Of a stretch of DNA of 64,000 nucleotides, positions 50,982 through 61,700 are shown one piece after another (within the stretch, counting starts at the first letter, position 1; every line of letters starts with the position of its first letter). The DNA is from Alphaproteobacteria bacterium (GTDB taxonomy: Bacteria; Pseudomonadota; Alphaproteobacteria; GCA-016699305), in contig CP064970.1 of assembly GCA_016699305.1 (NCBI GenBank), forward strand, positions 186,001-250,000, read 5' to 3'. The notes below the pieces were generated by a model, which was not told where the DNA came from, did no database searches, and saw only the letters and a list, made by a program, of their open reading frames with translations. Made by a program: the position numbers and the translations under genes.

Positions 50982-51503
50982 GACTGTCCTCGCTCTGAGT
51001 GTGATGAGATGAAAGGTGCAGAACGCCGCGGCAACACAATGCGGTACATCAACAACATAAGATGGCAGATAAAGCCACCTACGCAGCTAAGAACCGCCTC
51101 TTTAGATCGAGACTGTCGAAAAGCAACGGAACGATAAAGCCACCATGTGCATGTCTGCATCCTTTCATCTAACAATTTTGTCAGGACTATGGCAAGGCAA
51201 GACAACGGTTTCATCATTTTTTGCGACATTTTTTCAAGATCAGATGGCTAAAATGCAACGCATATTAACGATGATAAGAATCGAGTCTGAGATGAATCTG
51301 CACACGATACTGAGGATGCACCTTATCTTGCCTCATTGTCGGCAAGGTTCCGTGACAGGTTCCTTCCTGGAGCGGTGATATCGCTCTCATGGCCGGACGG
51401 AACAGCATCGACGTTGGAATAAAATCTTCTAGGTAACTAGGTGGAGCGTTGGTTGTTGTTGGTGAAGGTTACGTTCGTAACAACACATTGAAGGAAGAGT
51501 ATC
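50982..51503. other. Intergenic region, no gene seen
   Basis: About 520 bp of AT-richer sequence. The frames that exist (51145-51378 plus strand, 50978-51229 minus strand) have random composition and no ribosome site. No repeat with other parts of the window was noticed. Confidence 0.4.
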
Positions 51504-52127
51504 ATGAGAAATCTAGCGCAGGAACGTCTGACTACCCCCGGCATTCAACAATATGCCGATTCAGGATCGCATGTGATGGCTTTCCGAATTATGCAAAAGG
51601 CACCCGGCAATCAAGCCTCGCAATTGGGGAAATGTCTTTCTGATCATCTTGGATTCCTGTTGGTATCGACAGAGAATGATATGCCTGATGAGCCAGAGAG
51701 AAAAAACCAAAGAAGCGATGATGTCTCCGCCGCCCACGCCGCGTCTACCAGTCGGTTCATCCAGTCTCATGTGATGGTGGATGCTCAGCCAATTCTGTTG
51801 AATCCTGATGCCCTATATGTGGTGGGTTATCAGGAACTAGCGCCGGACCAGATCAAGCGTCACTTTGTTTTGAACGCTTCGACATCTTGTGAGAATCAAC
51901 CAACCCATGCCACGCACCATCCCTTTAGCTCGCAAGATAAATGGGGTGTTGTTCATGTCGCTTATTGTCCGAATACATCCGATACAGGTCCATCGTTGCG
52001 ATTCATGCAGTTCCTGTGTTCCGAGGCGGCGGCACGTCGGCTTGAGGCAGGAACGGCGGCGGAACCGTCCCTTCCGTTGGCACAGCCCATCACTCTGTGG
52101 CAGTCTAGGACCGTGATGCCCCAATGA
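51504..52127 (+). CDS. Hypothetical protein
   Basis: A 207-residue protein of unknown function. The middle region (residues 85-155: RFIQSHVMVDAQPILLNPDALYVVGYQELAPDQIKRHFVLNASTS) has a weak beta-rich look. No signal peptide or membrane helix. AAGGAAGAG is nine bases before the ATG, which supports expression. The stretch before dnaE is otherwise unremarkable. A stress or adaptor role cannot be argued from sequence. Confidence 0.55.
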   Translation: MRNLAQERLTTPGIQQYADSGSHVMAFRIMQKAPGNQASQLGKCLSDHLGFLLVSTENDMPDEPERKNQRSDDVSAAHAASTSRFIQSHVMVDAQPILLNPDALYVVGYQELAPDQIKRHFVLNASTSCENQPTHATHHPFSSQDKWGVVHVAYCPNTSDTGPSLRFMQFLCSEAAARRLEAGTAAEPSLPLAQPITLWQSRTVMPQ

Positions 52128-52153
52128 CCTTCATGCCAAAAGGCGTGTAACGC

Positions 52154-55100
52154 TTGTCTGAGCCTGACTTTATCCATCTGCGCGTGCGTTCGGCCTATTC
52201 CTTGGCCGAGGGTGCGATGACTCCCAAGGCCTTGGTCAAATTGACCAAGGCTGCAGGGATGCCTGCGGTGGCCGTGACGGACAGCATGAACATGTTCGGC
52301 GCGCTGGAATTTTCCATGGCGGCGGCGGATTCGGGCGTGCAACCCATCATCGGCTGCCTACTGCGCATAGACATGGATGATCTGACCTCTTCGCGCGGGG
52401 CGCTTGCATCGGGCGGCGGGAAACCCGGGCAAGGCGGTACCTATGCCTATTTGCCGGTATTGGCGCAGAACGAGACGGGCTATAAAAATCTACTGCATTT
52501 GGTCAGCCAGGGATATTTGGAGCATGGCGACGATGCCTTGCCTCATGTGACTTTGGACATGCTGGCCGATGCCAGCGAAGGCGTCTTGGCCATGACCGGA
52601 GGGCCGGATGGGCCGCTGGCGCATCACCTGGACCAAAATCGATCCGACGCAGCCGAGGCCGTATTAAGCCGATTGACCCGGATATTCCTGGACAGGCTGT
52701 ATGTCGAACTACAACGCCACGACATATCCAGTCCCATCGGCCAGCGCGAAGCGCGGCACGAAGCTTGGTTGGTGGCCCAGGCGGATCAACGGGGCTTGCC
52801 CCTGCTCGCGACCAATGATTGCCATTTCAGCGCGCCGGATATGTACGAGGCGCATGACGCTTTGTTGTGCATCGCCCAAGGCCGTTATGTCAGCGAGAAG
52901 GACAGGCCGCGCTTGACGCCGGATCATGGGTTCAAGAGCGCACAGGAAATGCGCGACTTGTTCACCGATCTTCCCGATGCCTGCGACAACACTTTGGTGG
53001 TGGCGCGACGTTGCGCCTTTATGCCGCGCAAGCGCGCGCCCATTCTGCCGCCCTTCCCGAATTCCGAAGGCTTGAACGAGGAAGACGAGCTGCGCCGCCA
53101 GGCGCATGAAGGATTGGATGTGCGTTTGGCCGCATTGCCGGCGGGAACAGACTTACAGCCTTACCGCGACAGGTTGGAATTCGAGCTGGGCGTGATCATC
53201 CGCATGGGCTTTGCCGGATATTTCTTGATCGTCTCCGACTTTATCCGCTGGGCGAAAAATCAGGGCATCCCCGTGGGTCCGGGGCGCGGTTCGGGCGCGG
53301 CGTCGGTGGTGGCATGGTCGCTGTTGATCACCGATCTTGATCCCTTGCGTTTTGGTTTGCTGTTCGAACGCTTCTTGAATCCCGAACGTGTGTCGATGCC
53401 TGATTTCGACGTAGACTTCTGCCAAGAGCGGCGCGACGAAGTGATCCGCTATGTGCAAGAACGTTATGGGGCCGAGCGCGTGGCCCAGATCATCACTTTT
53501 GGAAAGTTACAGGCGCGGGCCGTGCTGCGCGATGTGGGGCGCGTGTTGCAGATGCCTTACGGCCAGGTGGATAAAATCTGCAAGCAGGTGCCCAACAACC
53601 CCGCCGATCCGCCCAAATTGGTCGATGTTCTGGCCAATGATTCCGTTTTGCAGGAAATGAAGCGCACCGATTCCACCGTGGCGCGTTTGTTCGAGATTGC
53701 CCAGCAATTGGAAGGCCTGTACCGACACGCTTCGACCCATGCGGCCGGGTTGGTGATCGGCGATAGGCCATTGGAGCAGCTGGTGCCGCTGTATCGCGAC
53801 CCGCGCGCCGTGTTGCCGGTCACGCAGTTCAACATGAAATATGTCGAGCTGGCCGGGCTGGTGAAGTTTGACTTTCTAGGCCTTAAGACTCTGACGGTTA
53901 TTCAAAAGACGTTGGCTTTGCTGCGTCAGCGCGGCGTGAACCTGACGCTTGAGCAGATACCATTCGAAGACGAAAAATCTTTCACCATGATGTCCTGCGG
54001 CGACACGACCGGCGTGTTTCAGTTGGAAAGCGCTGGAATGCGCGACGTGCTGCGCCGTCTGCGTCCCAATCGGTTCGAGGACATCATTGCCTTGGTGGCC
54101 TTATATCGCCCCGGACCGATGGACAACATCCCCAAATACATCAAGGTCAAGATGGGCGAGGAGCCGCCCCATTACCCGCATCCTCTGTTAGAGCCGGTGT
54201 TGCTGGAGACATACGGCATCCCGGTCTATCAAGAGCAGGTGATGCAGATCGCGCAGGTCTTGTCCGGTTATTCGCTGGGCGAGGCCGATTTGCTGCGCCG
54301 CGCTATGGGCAAGAAAATTGCATCTGAAATGCAGGCCCAACGCGCGCGCTTTGTGGAAGGCGCGGTCGAGCGCGGGGTGGATCGCGCCCAAGCAGAAAGC
54401 ATCTTCGAGCTGATGGACAAGTTCGCGGGTTATGGATTTAACAAGGCCCATGCCGCCGCTTATGCCTTGATCGCTTGGCACACGGCGTGGCTTAAGGCCA
54501 ATTATCCGGTCGAATTCATGGCCGCCACCATGACCTATGACATGGGCAACACGGATCGTCTGAGCGTGTTGCGGCAGGAACTGGGCCGTTTGCATATTCC
54601 CCTATTGCCGCCGGATATCAACGCTTCGGGCGTCACCTTTACCGTTGAAACGGACGGGCAGGGGCGACAGGCGATTCGTTATGCCCTGGCGGCGATCAAG
54701 GGCGTGGGCGCGACCGCCATGCAAAGCTTGGTGGGCGAACGCGACAAAGGCGGGACCTATCACACATTGGCGGATTTCGCCAAGCGCATCGATGCGCACA
54801 GCGTGAACAGCAAGATGCTGGATTCTCTGACTCGGTCGGGCGCCTTGGATGGGTTGCATCGGAATCGCGCGCAGGTGATCGCGGGATTGGATCGCATTTT
54901 GAATTTTGCCAATCGCAGCGCCCAGGATCGCGCCAGCGGCCAGGGCAATTTGTTCGGCGATGACGACCAAGGGGGCGATAAGCTCAGCTTGCCGCCCGCT
55001 TCGGCTTGGGACTCTTTGTCGGCCTTGCAGCATGAATTCGATGCTGTAGGCTTTTATTTGTCCTCGCATCCTTTGGACGCCTATCGCTCGTCGTTGCGGC

Positions 55101-55648
55101 GACTGAAGGTTCTGGATGCGGCCAGCCTGACGGCGGCGCGTCATCCGCCCAGCGTCTGCCGCATGGCGGGGATCGTGGTGGGTAAGCGCGAGCGCACCGC
55201 GCGTTCGGGCAATCGGTTTGCCTTTGTCCAATTGTCGGACGCGACGGGATTGTTCGAGGTCACGGTGTTTTCTGAGGTTTTGTCCTCCACGCGCGATTGG
55301 TTGGAGGCGGGAACACCTTTGCTATTATCGGTCGAGGTCCAAGCCTCCCCCGAAGGCGGCGAAGGCGGCGCGGGAAGACGCCTGACCGCCCAATCCATCG
55401 AGTTACTCGACCAAGCCGCCGCGCGGCTGGGTGAGGATATGTGTCTGCGACTGCTGACACCCGCCGCCGCCGCGTGTTTGGCTCAGGCCCTTAAGACTCA
55501 TGCCAAACCTGGCCGAGGGAAGCTAAGCTTGCTCATCACCCTAGATGACGGCGCGCAAGCCGAGATCGACTTGCCCGGTCGCTATCAGCTGGGGCCTGTC
55601 TTGCAATCGACGCTGTTGGCCGTGGAGGGTGTGGGGGATGCGGCTTAA
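52154..55648 (+). CDS. dnaE: DNA polymerase III subunit alpha
   Basis: The replicative polymerase (1164 residues). The N-terminal PHP domain opens with FIHLRVRSAYSLAEGAMTP; the metal-binding His residues of active PHP domains (HxH) are replaced, so the PHP is probably inactive. The catalytic core has FGLLFERFLNPERVSMPDFDVDFCQERRDEVIRY with the three Asp, then PGRGSGAASVVAWSL. The helix-hairpin-helix, OB-fold (CRMAGIVVGKRERTARSGNRFAFVQLSD) and C-terminal domain follow. A TTG start at 52154 has AAAAGG upstream. It converges on divK with a 4-bp overlap. Confidence 0.95.
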   Translation: MSEPDFIHLRVRSAYSLAEGAMTPKALVKLTKAAGMPAVAVTDSMNMFGALEFSMAAADSGVQPIIGCLLRIDMDDLTSSRGALASGGGKPGQGGTYAYLPVLAQNETGYKNLLHLVSQGYLEHGDDALPHVTLDMLADASEGVLAMTGGPDGPLAHHLDQNRSDAAEAVLSRLTRIFLDRLYVELQRHDISSPIGQREARHEAWLVAQADQRGLPLLATNDCHFSAPDMYEAHDALLCIAQGRYVSEKDRPRLTPDHGFKSAQEMRDLFTDLPDACDNTLVVARRCAFMPRKRAPILPPFPNSEGLNEEDELRRQAHEGLDVRLAALPAGTDLQPYRDRLEFELGVIIRMGFAGYFLIVSDFIRWAKNQGIPVGPGRGSGAASVVAWSLLITDLDPLRFGLLFERFLNPERVSMPDFDVDFCQERRDEVIRYVQERYGAERVAQIITFGKLQARAVLRDVGRVLQMPYGQVDKICKQVPNNPADPPKLVDVLANDSVLQEMKRTDSTVARLFEIAQQLEGLYRHASTHAAGLVIGDRPLEQLVPLYRDPRAVLPVTQFNMKYVELAGLVKFDFLGLKTLTVIQKTLALLRQRGVNLTLEQIPFEDEKSFTMMSCGDTTGVFQLESAGMRDVLRRLRPNRFEDIIALVALYRPGPMDNIPKYIKVKMGEEPPHYPHPLLEPVLLETYGIPVYQEQVMQIAQVLSGYSLGEADLLRRAMGKKIASEMQAQRARFVEGAVERGVDRAQAESIFELMDKFAGYGFNKAHAAAYALIAWHTAWLKANYPVEFMAATMTYDMGNTDRLSVLRQELGRLHIPLLPPDINASGVTFTVETDGQGRQAIRYALAAIKGVGATAMQSLVGERDKGGTYHTLADFAKRIDAHSVNSKMLDSLTRSGALDGLHRNRAQVIAGLDRILNFANRSAQDRASGQGNLFGDDDQGGDKLSLPPASAWDSLSALQHEFDAVGFYLSSHPLDAYRSSLRRLKVLDAASLTAARHPPSVCRMAGIVVGKRERTARSGNRFAFVQLSDATGLFEVTVFSEVLSSTRDWLEAGTPLLLSVEVQASPEGGEGGAGRRLTAQSIELLDQAAARLGEDMCLRLLTPAAAACLAQALKTHAKPGRGKLSLLITLDDGAQAEIDLPGRYQLGPVLQSTLLAVEGVGDAA

Positions 55649-56103
55649 ATCGGTTGCGGACGCTTTTGGCCGAGGAACTCATCAATCGTTCCAATAAAAT
55701 GCTTAATGGATATGGGTTTGGACATATATCCATCGCATCCGGCACTGCGGGCGCGTTCCTCGTCGCCTTTCATGGCGAAGGCCGTAACGGTGATGACGGG
55801 AATGTGCTTGATGCTGGCATCGGCCTTGATCATGCCGATAAGCTCAAGCCCCGATACTTCTGGCAGTTGAATATCCATCAGGATCAAATCGGGATGATGA
55901 CGACGGGCGAGCCTAATGCCTTCCATGCCACTGCGCGTGTGTAAAGTGCCGTAGCCGTGGGCCTCTAGCAGATCATTGAAAAGTTTTAAGTTCAGTTCAT
56001 TGTCTTCGATAATCAGGATATGCGGCGTGTGTGAGGAGTTGTCCTTTGCAGACGTTGGAGTTGAACTCAATTTAGGACTGTTGCTTGGTTGCGTTATGTT
56101 CAT
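55645..56103 (-). CDS. divK: DivK-type single-domain response regulator
   Basis: A 152-residue receiver domain matching DivK of the alphaproteobacterial cell-cycle phosphorelay: HILIIEDNELNLKLFNDLLEAHGYGTLHTRSGMEG, phosphoacceptor Asp77 in LILMDIQLPEVSG, and ITVTAFAMKGDEERARSAGCDGYMSKPISIKHF. DivK is normally about 125 residues; here a Ser/Thr-rich 25-residue N-terminal extension is present, and an alternative internal start is not available. It would relay polarity signals among PleC, DivJ and DivL-type kinases. Neighbour: dnaE (4-bp overlap, tail to tail). Confidence 0.92.
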   Translation of the reverse strand: MNITQPSNSPKLSSTPTSAKDNSSHTPHILIIEDNELNLKLFNDLLEAHGYGTLHTRSGMEGIRLARRHHPDLILMDIQLPEVSGLELIGMIKADASIKHIPVITVTAFAMKGDEERARSAGCDGYMSKPISIKHFIGTIDEFLGQKRPQPI

Positions 56104-56247
56104 GATCTGGGTTATCCCCTTCCTTGAACCCTATGCCAGCACAGGAGTGTTGACGGAAGGTAAATGCCCGGCCTAACTGTCAGACTGTCTTCGTGCCAGA
56201 TGTCGGGATGTCGTCCACCGGTGACGCAAAAGAAGGAAAGTTACCTA

Positions 56248-57102
56248 ATGAGTCAATCACTTGCGGTAGGCTCAGAAGAGCATAAAACGCTGTTCTGTCG
56301 AATGTTGCTGGATACGTTCGATCCATATCGACCGGCGGTGATCGCTTGGCCGAATCTGGATGACGATGCTTTGGCGCGTTTGACGGCACTGCCATTTTGG
56401 GATGTGGCGGTCGAGACCGAAGGATTCGCCTCGGCCCGGGTCAAGGCTTATGCCGAGGCCCTCAGCGATCCGCTACTCAAAGAAGCCGTCAGCCTGAATG
56501 CCTTCGAGGAATCGCGGCATAAGCAGGTGCTGGAGCATATGCTGATCTTTTATAATATCCCGCTCAGGGAAGGGCCGGATTATGTGACGGATGGCGATGC
56601 CGAATGGGCGTTCATGCGTACCGGCTATGGCGAATGCTTTGACAGCTTCTTTGCGTTTGGCTTGTTCGAACTGGCGCGGCGTTCCGGATTTTTTCCAACC
56701 GAATTGGTCGAAGTGTTCGAGCCGGTGATCCGCGAGGAAGGCCGTCATATCCTGTTCTTCGTCAACTGGGTTTCATGGCGTGCCGCCAGCCTGCCATGGC
56801 ATAAGCGCGTATTTTTCCGCGCACGGTGCCTGGCGGCCCTGTTGGTCAATGCGGTGGGGCGCGTCAGCTTGGCCGGTGGATTGGGCGGCGGCAAGAACAA
56901 TCAAGGCAACGACAATTTTGTCGTCAGTGGCGGCCAGAATCTTTCGGTCGATATCAGCTTGCGCGAGTTTCTGGATGTCTGTGTGGCGGAAAACGACAAG
57001 CGTTTGTCGCCCTATGATCCGCGCTTGCAAAGGCCGATGCTGATGCCCCGTTTGATCAAGTTCGTCCGTTTCTTTATCCCCAGGAAAGGGGCGCATGCAT
57101 GA
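56248..57102 (+). CDS. Ferritin-like (di-iron) domain protein
   Basis: A 284-residue helical protein. The iron-binding pattern appears as two ExxH motifs, NAFEESRHKQVLEHML and IREEGRHILFFVNW, in a four-helix bundle. The C-terminal 80 residues are basic, and end in RLIKFVRFFIPRKG. AAGGAAAG precedes the ATG at 56248; the longer frame is not supported. It may be an oxidative-stress or redox enzyme. Its stop overlaps the bamD start by 4 bp. Confidence 0.8.
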   Translation: MSQSLAVGSEEHKTLFCRMLLDTFDPYRPAVIAWPNLDDDALARLTALPFWDVAVETEGFASARVKAYAEALSDPLLKEAVSLNAFEESRHKQVLEHMLIFYNIPLREGPDYVTDGDAEWAFMRTGYGECFDSFFAFGLFELARRSGFFPTELVEVFEPVIREEGRHILFFVNWVSWRAASLPWHKRVFFRARCLAALLVNAVGRVSLAGGLGGGKNNQGNDNFVVSGGQNLSVDISLREFLDVCVAENDKRLSPYDPRLQRPMLMPRLIKFVRFFIPRKGAHA

Positions 57103-57929
57103 GACGCTTTCATGATTGGATCACTCGCGCCCTTGTGGTGGGCGTGATTCTGCTGGCTGGCGCTTGCTCTTCCGACAAAGAGGAACCCTATGTCGAAAAG
57201 CCGCCTGAGCGTCTCTATGCCGAGGCCGTGGCCGACATGGAAAGCGGCGATTATAAAGAAGCGGCCCGTTTGTTTAGCGAAGTCGAACGCCAACATCCCT
57301 ATTCCCAATGGTCGCCCCGCGCCCAGGTCATGACGGCATTCATGCAGTATCAGGCCATGGAATATGACAAGTCCGTGGACGCGCTGGACCGCTTCATCCA
57401 AACGCATCCGGGGCATTCTTCCATCGCCTATGCCTATTATCTGCGGGCCTTGTGTTTTTACGAGCGCATTCCCGATGTGCGCCGCGACCAAGGATTTACG
57501 GAAAAGGCTCTGACCGCGCTAGACGAGGTGGTGCGTCGCGCCCCCGACACCGAATATGCACGCGATGCGCGGTTGAAAATGGACTTGGCCAATGACCATC
57601 TCGCTGGTCGTGAGATGGAAGTCGGGCGTTACTATCTGGGACAGAAAATCCCCTCGGCCGCGCTGGGGCGATTCCGCCGTGTGGTTGAAGTTTTCCAGAC
57701 CACCAGCCATGTTCCCGAGGCCCTGCACCGTTTGGTTGAGGTGTATTTGTTGCTGGGCCTGACCGACGAAGCCCAGGCCACGGCGGCGGTTCTGGGACAT
57801 AACTTCCCAGGCAGCACTTGGTATCAGGACAGCTTTGGGCTATTGGACAGTCGTGGTTTGAAGCCTGAAGACAAAAAGGATTCGTGGATCGGCCGCGTTT
57901 GGAACAAGATGGCCCGTACCATCGAATAG
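57099..57929 (+). CDS. bamD: Outer-membrane assembly lipoprotein BamD
   Basis: A 276-residue lipoprotein (lipobox LAGAC) with TPR repeats: RLYAEAVADMESGDYKEAARLFSEVERQHPYSQWSPRAQVMTAFMQYQAMEYDKSVDALDRFIQTHP. It works with BamA to insert beta-barrel proteins. Length and motif order are standard. Its ATG overlaps the stop of the ferritin-like gene (ATGA). In many relatives it is near lpxC and recN; here its downstream neighbour is an NYN-domain gene after 164 bp. Confidence 0.95.
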   Translation: MRRFHDWITRALVVGVILLAGACSSDKEEPYVEKPPERLYAEAVADMESGDYKEAARLFSEVERQHPYSQWSPRAQVMTAFMQYQAMEYDKSVDALDRFIQTHPGHSSIAYAYYLRALCFYERIPDVRRDQGFTEKALTALDEVVRRAPDTEYARDARLKMDLANDHLAGREMEVGRYYLGQKIPSAALGRFRRVVEVFQTTSHVPEALHRLVEVYLLLGLTDEAQATAAVLGHNFPGSTWYQDSFGLLDSRGLKPEDKKDSWIGRVWNKMARTIE

Positions 57930-57959
57930 TGGCGTACGTTTCACTTTTGCTTCGTTCTG

Positions 57960-57980
57960 CCTATGAATACAATTCATAGG
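57960..57980. promoter_or_regulatory. Perfect palindrome upstream of the NYN gene
   Basis: CCTATGAAT, three bases (ACA), ATTCATAGG: 9-bp arms. It lies 30 bp after bamD and 113 bp before the NYN start, fitting an operator for a dimeric regulator. Confidence 0.55.
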
Positions 57981-58018
57981 GTGACAGACGTAAAAATTGG
58001 ACGTACAAAAGTGCGGAG

Positions 58019-58055
58019 CAAGAAGGGTAAATTCCGTAAGTTTTTGCCCTTCTTG
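58019..58055 (+). promoter_or_regulatory. Long stem-loop in the NYN gene leader
   Basis: CAAGAAGGG at 58019-58027 pairs perfectly with CCCTTCTTG at 58047-58055, with a loop of 19 bases including TTTTT. No T-run follows the stem, so attenuation or an RNA-processing structure is more likely than a terminator. It ends 38 bp before the NYN start. Confidence 0.5.
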
Positions 58056-58093
58056 ATCTGTAAACCGAAAAACAACAAGGAAAGGTTTCAGGG

Positions 58094-58735
58094 ATGATCT
58101 TCTATCGTGAAGAGAGGATTGCCATTTTCATAGACGGTTCGAACCTCTATTCGGCTTCTAAAGGCCTGGGGTTTGATATCGACTATAAGAAGCTCTTGGA
58201 CGTCTTCTCCAGCCGTGGCCGCCTTGTGCGCGCCTTCTACTACACCGCCTTCATCGAGGATCAGGACTACTCGCCCATTCGGCCCTTGATCGACTGGCTG
58301 GATTACAACGGCTTCACGATGGTCACCAAGCCCGCGCGCGAATACACCGACAGCCTTGGCCGTCGTCGCGTCAAAGGCAATATGGATATCGAGCTGACCG
58401 TGGACGCCATGGAAATGGCCGACCATGTCGATCATTTCTTGTTGTTCTCGGGCGATGGCGACTTCCGCCGTTTGGTCGAGGCGTTGCAACGCCGTGGCCG
58501 TCGCGTCAGCGTGGTCAGCACCATCCGCACCTCGCCGCCGATGGTGGCCGATGAACTGCGTCGTCAGGCCGACAACTTTATCGAGCTGCAAGACCTGGCC
58601 CCCAGCATCGCCCGCGCCCAGCGTGAGGTTCCGCCTCCTGCTGCCGGTGTCGCCCCGCCCGCCGGTGCCGCTCCCATCGTAGGTAAGCCCGTTGGTCTGA
58701 ATGACGACGAGTCTGACGAAGACAACCAAGGTTGA
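58094..58735 (+). CDS. NYN-domain (LabA/DUF88-type) predicted RNase
   Basis: A 213-residue PIN-like nuclease of the NYN family. Asp residues for Mg are in IAIFIDGSNLYSASKGLG, KGNMDIELTVDAM and FLLFSGDGDF. The C-terminus (about 40 residues) is Pro/Ala-rich. NYN proteins act on RNA. The ATG at 58094 has AAGGAAAGG about ten bases upstream. The leader contains a palindrome and a large stem-loop, so the gene may be regulated at transcript level. Confidence 0.85.
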   Translation: MIFYREERIAIFIDGSNLYSASKGLGFDIDYKKLLDVFSSRGRLVRAFYYTAFIEDQDYSPIRPLIDWLDYNGFTMVTKPAREYTDSLGRRRVKGNMDIELTVDAMEMADHVDHFLLFSGDGDFRRLVEALQRRGRRVSVVSTIRTSPPMVADELRRQADNFIELQDLAPSIARAQREVPPPAAGVAPPAGAAPIVGKPVGLNDDESDEDNQG

Positions 58736-58768
58736 TTCTGTCTGATATATCTCGGACAATAGCTCCCT

Positions 58769-61700
58769 ATGTCGCCTCCATCCCTGTTGAACGGCCTTCG
58801 CCAGCGCGTCTTGCTGTGCGATGGCGGGTTCGGCAGCCGCATCCAGGCCATGAAACTGGATGTGGAGCGGGATTACGGCGGTAAGGAGAACTGCACCGAG
58901 ATATTGAACATCACCCGCCCCGATCTGGTGAAGGAGGTTCATGCCTCATACTTCACCGCCGGGGCGGATGTGGTGGAGACGAACAGTTTTGGCGGTTCTC
59001 CCATCACTTTAGGTGAGTTTGGTCTTGGGGATCGGGCGGCGGAGATCAACCGCATTGCTGCCCTTATCGCCCGTGAGGCGGCGGATGAAGCCGCCGCCCA
59101 TGATGGCGATCCACGCTATGTTCTGGGATCTATCGGACCGGGCACCCGCTTGCCCAGTTTAGGGCATATCGCCTATGACGCGCTGGAAGACGCCTTTGCC
59201 GTTCAGGCCACGGGGCTTGTCGAAGGCGGCGTCGATGGCATTCTTATCGAAACCTGCCAAGACCTGTTGCAGATTAAAGCGGCCATCAATGGCGCGCGCC
59301 GGGCCATCAAGACGGATGGGCGCGATGTGCCGGTGATGGTGCAGGTGACGGTGGAGACTACCGGCAGCATGCTCACCGGCTCGGATATCGCCGCCGCCGC
59401 CACTGTGATGCAGGCGATGCGTGTTGATTCCCTGGGATTGAATTGCGCCACGGGGCCGCGTGAAATGGCCGAGCATTTGCGCTGGTTGGCCCAGAATTGG
59501 CCGGGTCTGATTTCATGCCAACCCAATGCCGGTTTGCCAGAGTTGGTGGATGGCAAGGCGCATTACCCGCTTTCTCCTGCCGATCTGGCGATGTGGATGG
59601 GCCGCTTCCTGGACGAAGACGGCCTGAATATGCTGGGCGGCTGCTGCGGCACCAATATCGAGCATATCGCCGCGTTGGACGCCATGCTGCGCGCGCGGGC
59701 CGAGCCAGGACAACGCCGCCCCTTGGTCAAGTCACGCTCCCCGCATGGGGAACCTGCCGTCGCATCGCTCTTTCAGCATATGCCCCTGCGGCAGGAAAAC
59801 GCCGTATTCTCCATCGGCGAACGCTGCAACGCCAATGGCAGCAAGCAATGGCGGCAATTGCAAGAAAAGCATGATTGGGACGGATGCCTTGACCTGGCGC
59901 GTCAGCAGGTGGCCGAAGGCGCGCATGCCCTGGATATTTGCACCGCCTTTGTCGGGCGCGACGAGATGGCCGAGATGGCCGAAGTGGTGCGCCGCTTTGC
60001 CACCGCCGTCACCGTGCCTTTGGTCATCGACACCACCGAATTGCCGGTTTTGGAACATGCCTTGCCCCTTTATGGCGGCAAGGCCATCATCAATTCGATC
60101 AATTTCGAGGATGGCGAGGCCCCCGCGCGCAAGCGTTTGGAATTGGCGCGGCGTTATGGCTGCGCCGTCATCGCTCTGACCATCGACGAACAAGGCATGG
60201 CCCGCACGCCCGAGCGCAAACTGGCCATCGCCCGGCGTCTGCATGATTTGGCCTGCGGCGAATATGGCCTGCCGTCTTCCGATTTGCTGATTGATCCGCT
60301 GACCTTCACCATCGCCACCGGTCAAGAAGACGACCGCAAACTGGCCTTGTGGACCTTGGAGGGCATCGAGTTGATCAAGCAGGCTCTGCCGGAATGTCAG
60401 ATCATGCTGGGTCTATCGAATGTCTCTTTCGGACTGAACCCCGCCGCGCGGCAAATATTGAACTCGGTATTCTTGGACCATGCGCGTGGGCGCGGCATGA
60501 CGGCGGCGATCATTCATGCCGCCAAGATATTGCCCTTGCACAAAATCGCGCCCGCCGAACGCGAAGCTGCCGAGGCGTTGATATTTGACCGCCGCGCGCC
60601 GGGCTTTGATCCTCTTTCGGTCTTCGTGAATCTGTTCGAGGGACGCGCGGCTCTGGGCGAAGAATCGCGTCAGGACTTTTTGGACTTGTCGGTCGAGGAA
60701 CGCTTGAAGCGGCGCATTGTGGACGGCAACCGCAAGGGACTAGACGACGATTTGCGTCAGGCCATGCAAGCCTGGAAGCCGCTGGATATCGTCAACACAT
60801 TGCTGCTGGACGGCATGAAGACGGTGGGCGAACTGTTTGGCAGCGGGAAGATGCAGTTGCCTTTCGTGCTGCAATCGGCCGAGACGATGAAGGCCGCCGT
60901 GTCCTTTCTGGAACCTTTTATGGAGCGGCAGGAAGACGCGCAGCCGCGCGGCACGATGGTGCTGGCGACGGTCAAGGGCGATGTGCACGACATCGGCAAG
61001 AACTTGGTGGATATCATCCTGACCAATAACGGCTATCGCGTGATCAATCTGGGGATCAAGCAACCTTTGGACGCGATGATCCAGGCTTTGAAGGAACACA
61101 AGGCCGACGCCATCGGCATGTCGGGTCTATTGGTCAAATCCACCCAGGTGATGAAGGAAAACCTGGAGGAAATGACCCGCCAGGGTCTGAACGTGCCTGT
61201 TCTGCTGGGCGGCGCGGCCCTGACCCGCGCCTTTGTCGAGGAGGATTGCGCCCGCGCCTATCCGGGTGGACGTGTGGCCTATGGCGGCGATGCGTTTGAT
61301 GGTTTGTTCTTGATGGACAAGATCAGCAGCGGCGATTTCGATTCCTATGTCCAGGCGCGCGCGGTGCAGCAACGCGGTCGCGGTCGCCGTCCGGCGGCGG
61401 CAACGCCGCACGCGACGCTTTCAGATGCTGACCGCATGGCGGCGCGGGCGCGGCGCGGGCGGATGGGCCAGGACGTGACCGTTCCCGATCCGCCTTTTTG
61501 GGGCGCACGGATGATCGAGTCGGTATCTCCCAAGGCGCTTTTGCCTCTGTTGAACGAACGCATGCTGTTTCAGATGCAATGGGGCTATCGCAAGGAAGGC
61601 CGCAGTCTGGACGATTATATGGATTGGGCTCGGCGTGAACTGCGCCCGGTTTTGCAGCGCCTGATGACGCAATGCCAGGAACAGAATATCTTGCAACCCG

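Noticed and set aside
55645..55648. A frameshift between dnaE and divK
   Set aside because: The 4-bp overlap is a simple convergent tail-to-tail overlap, with both genes complete.
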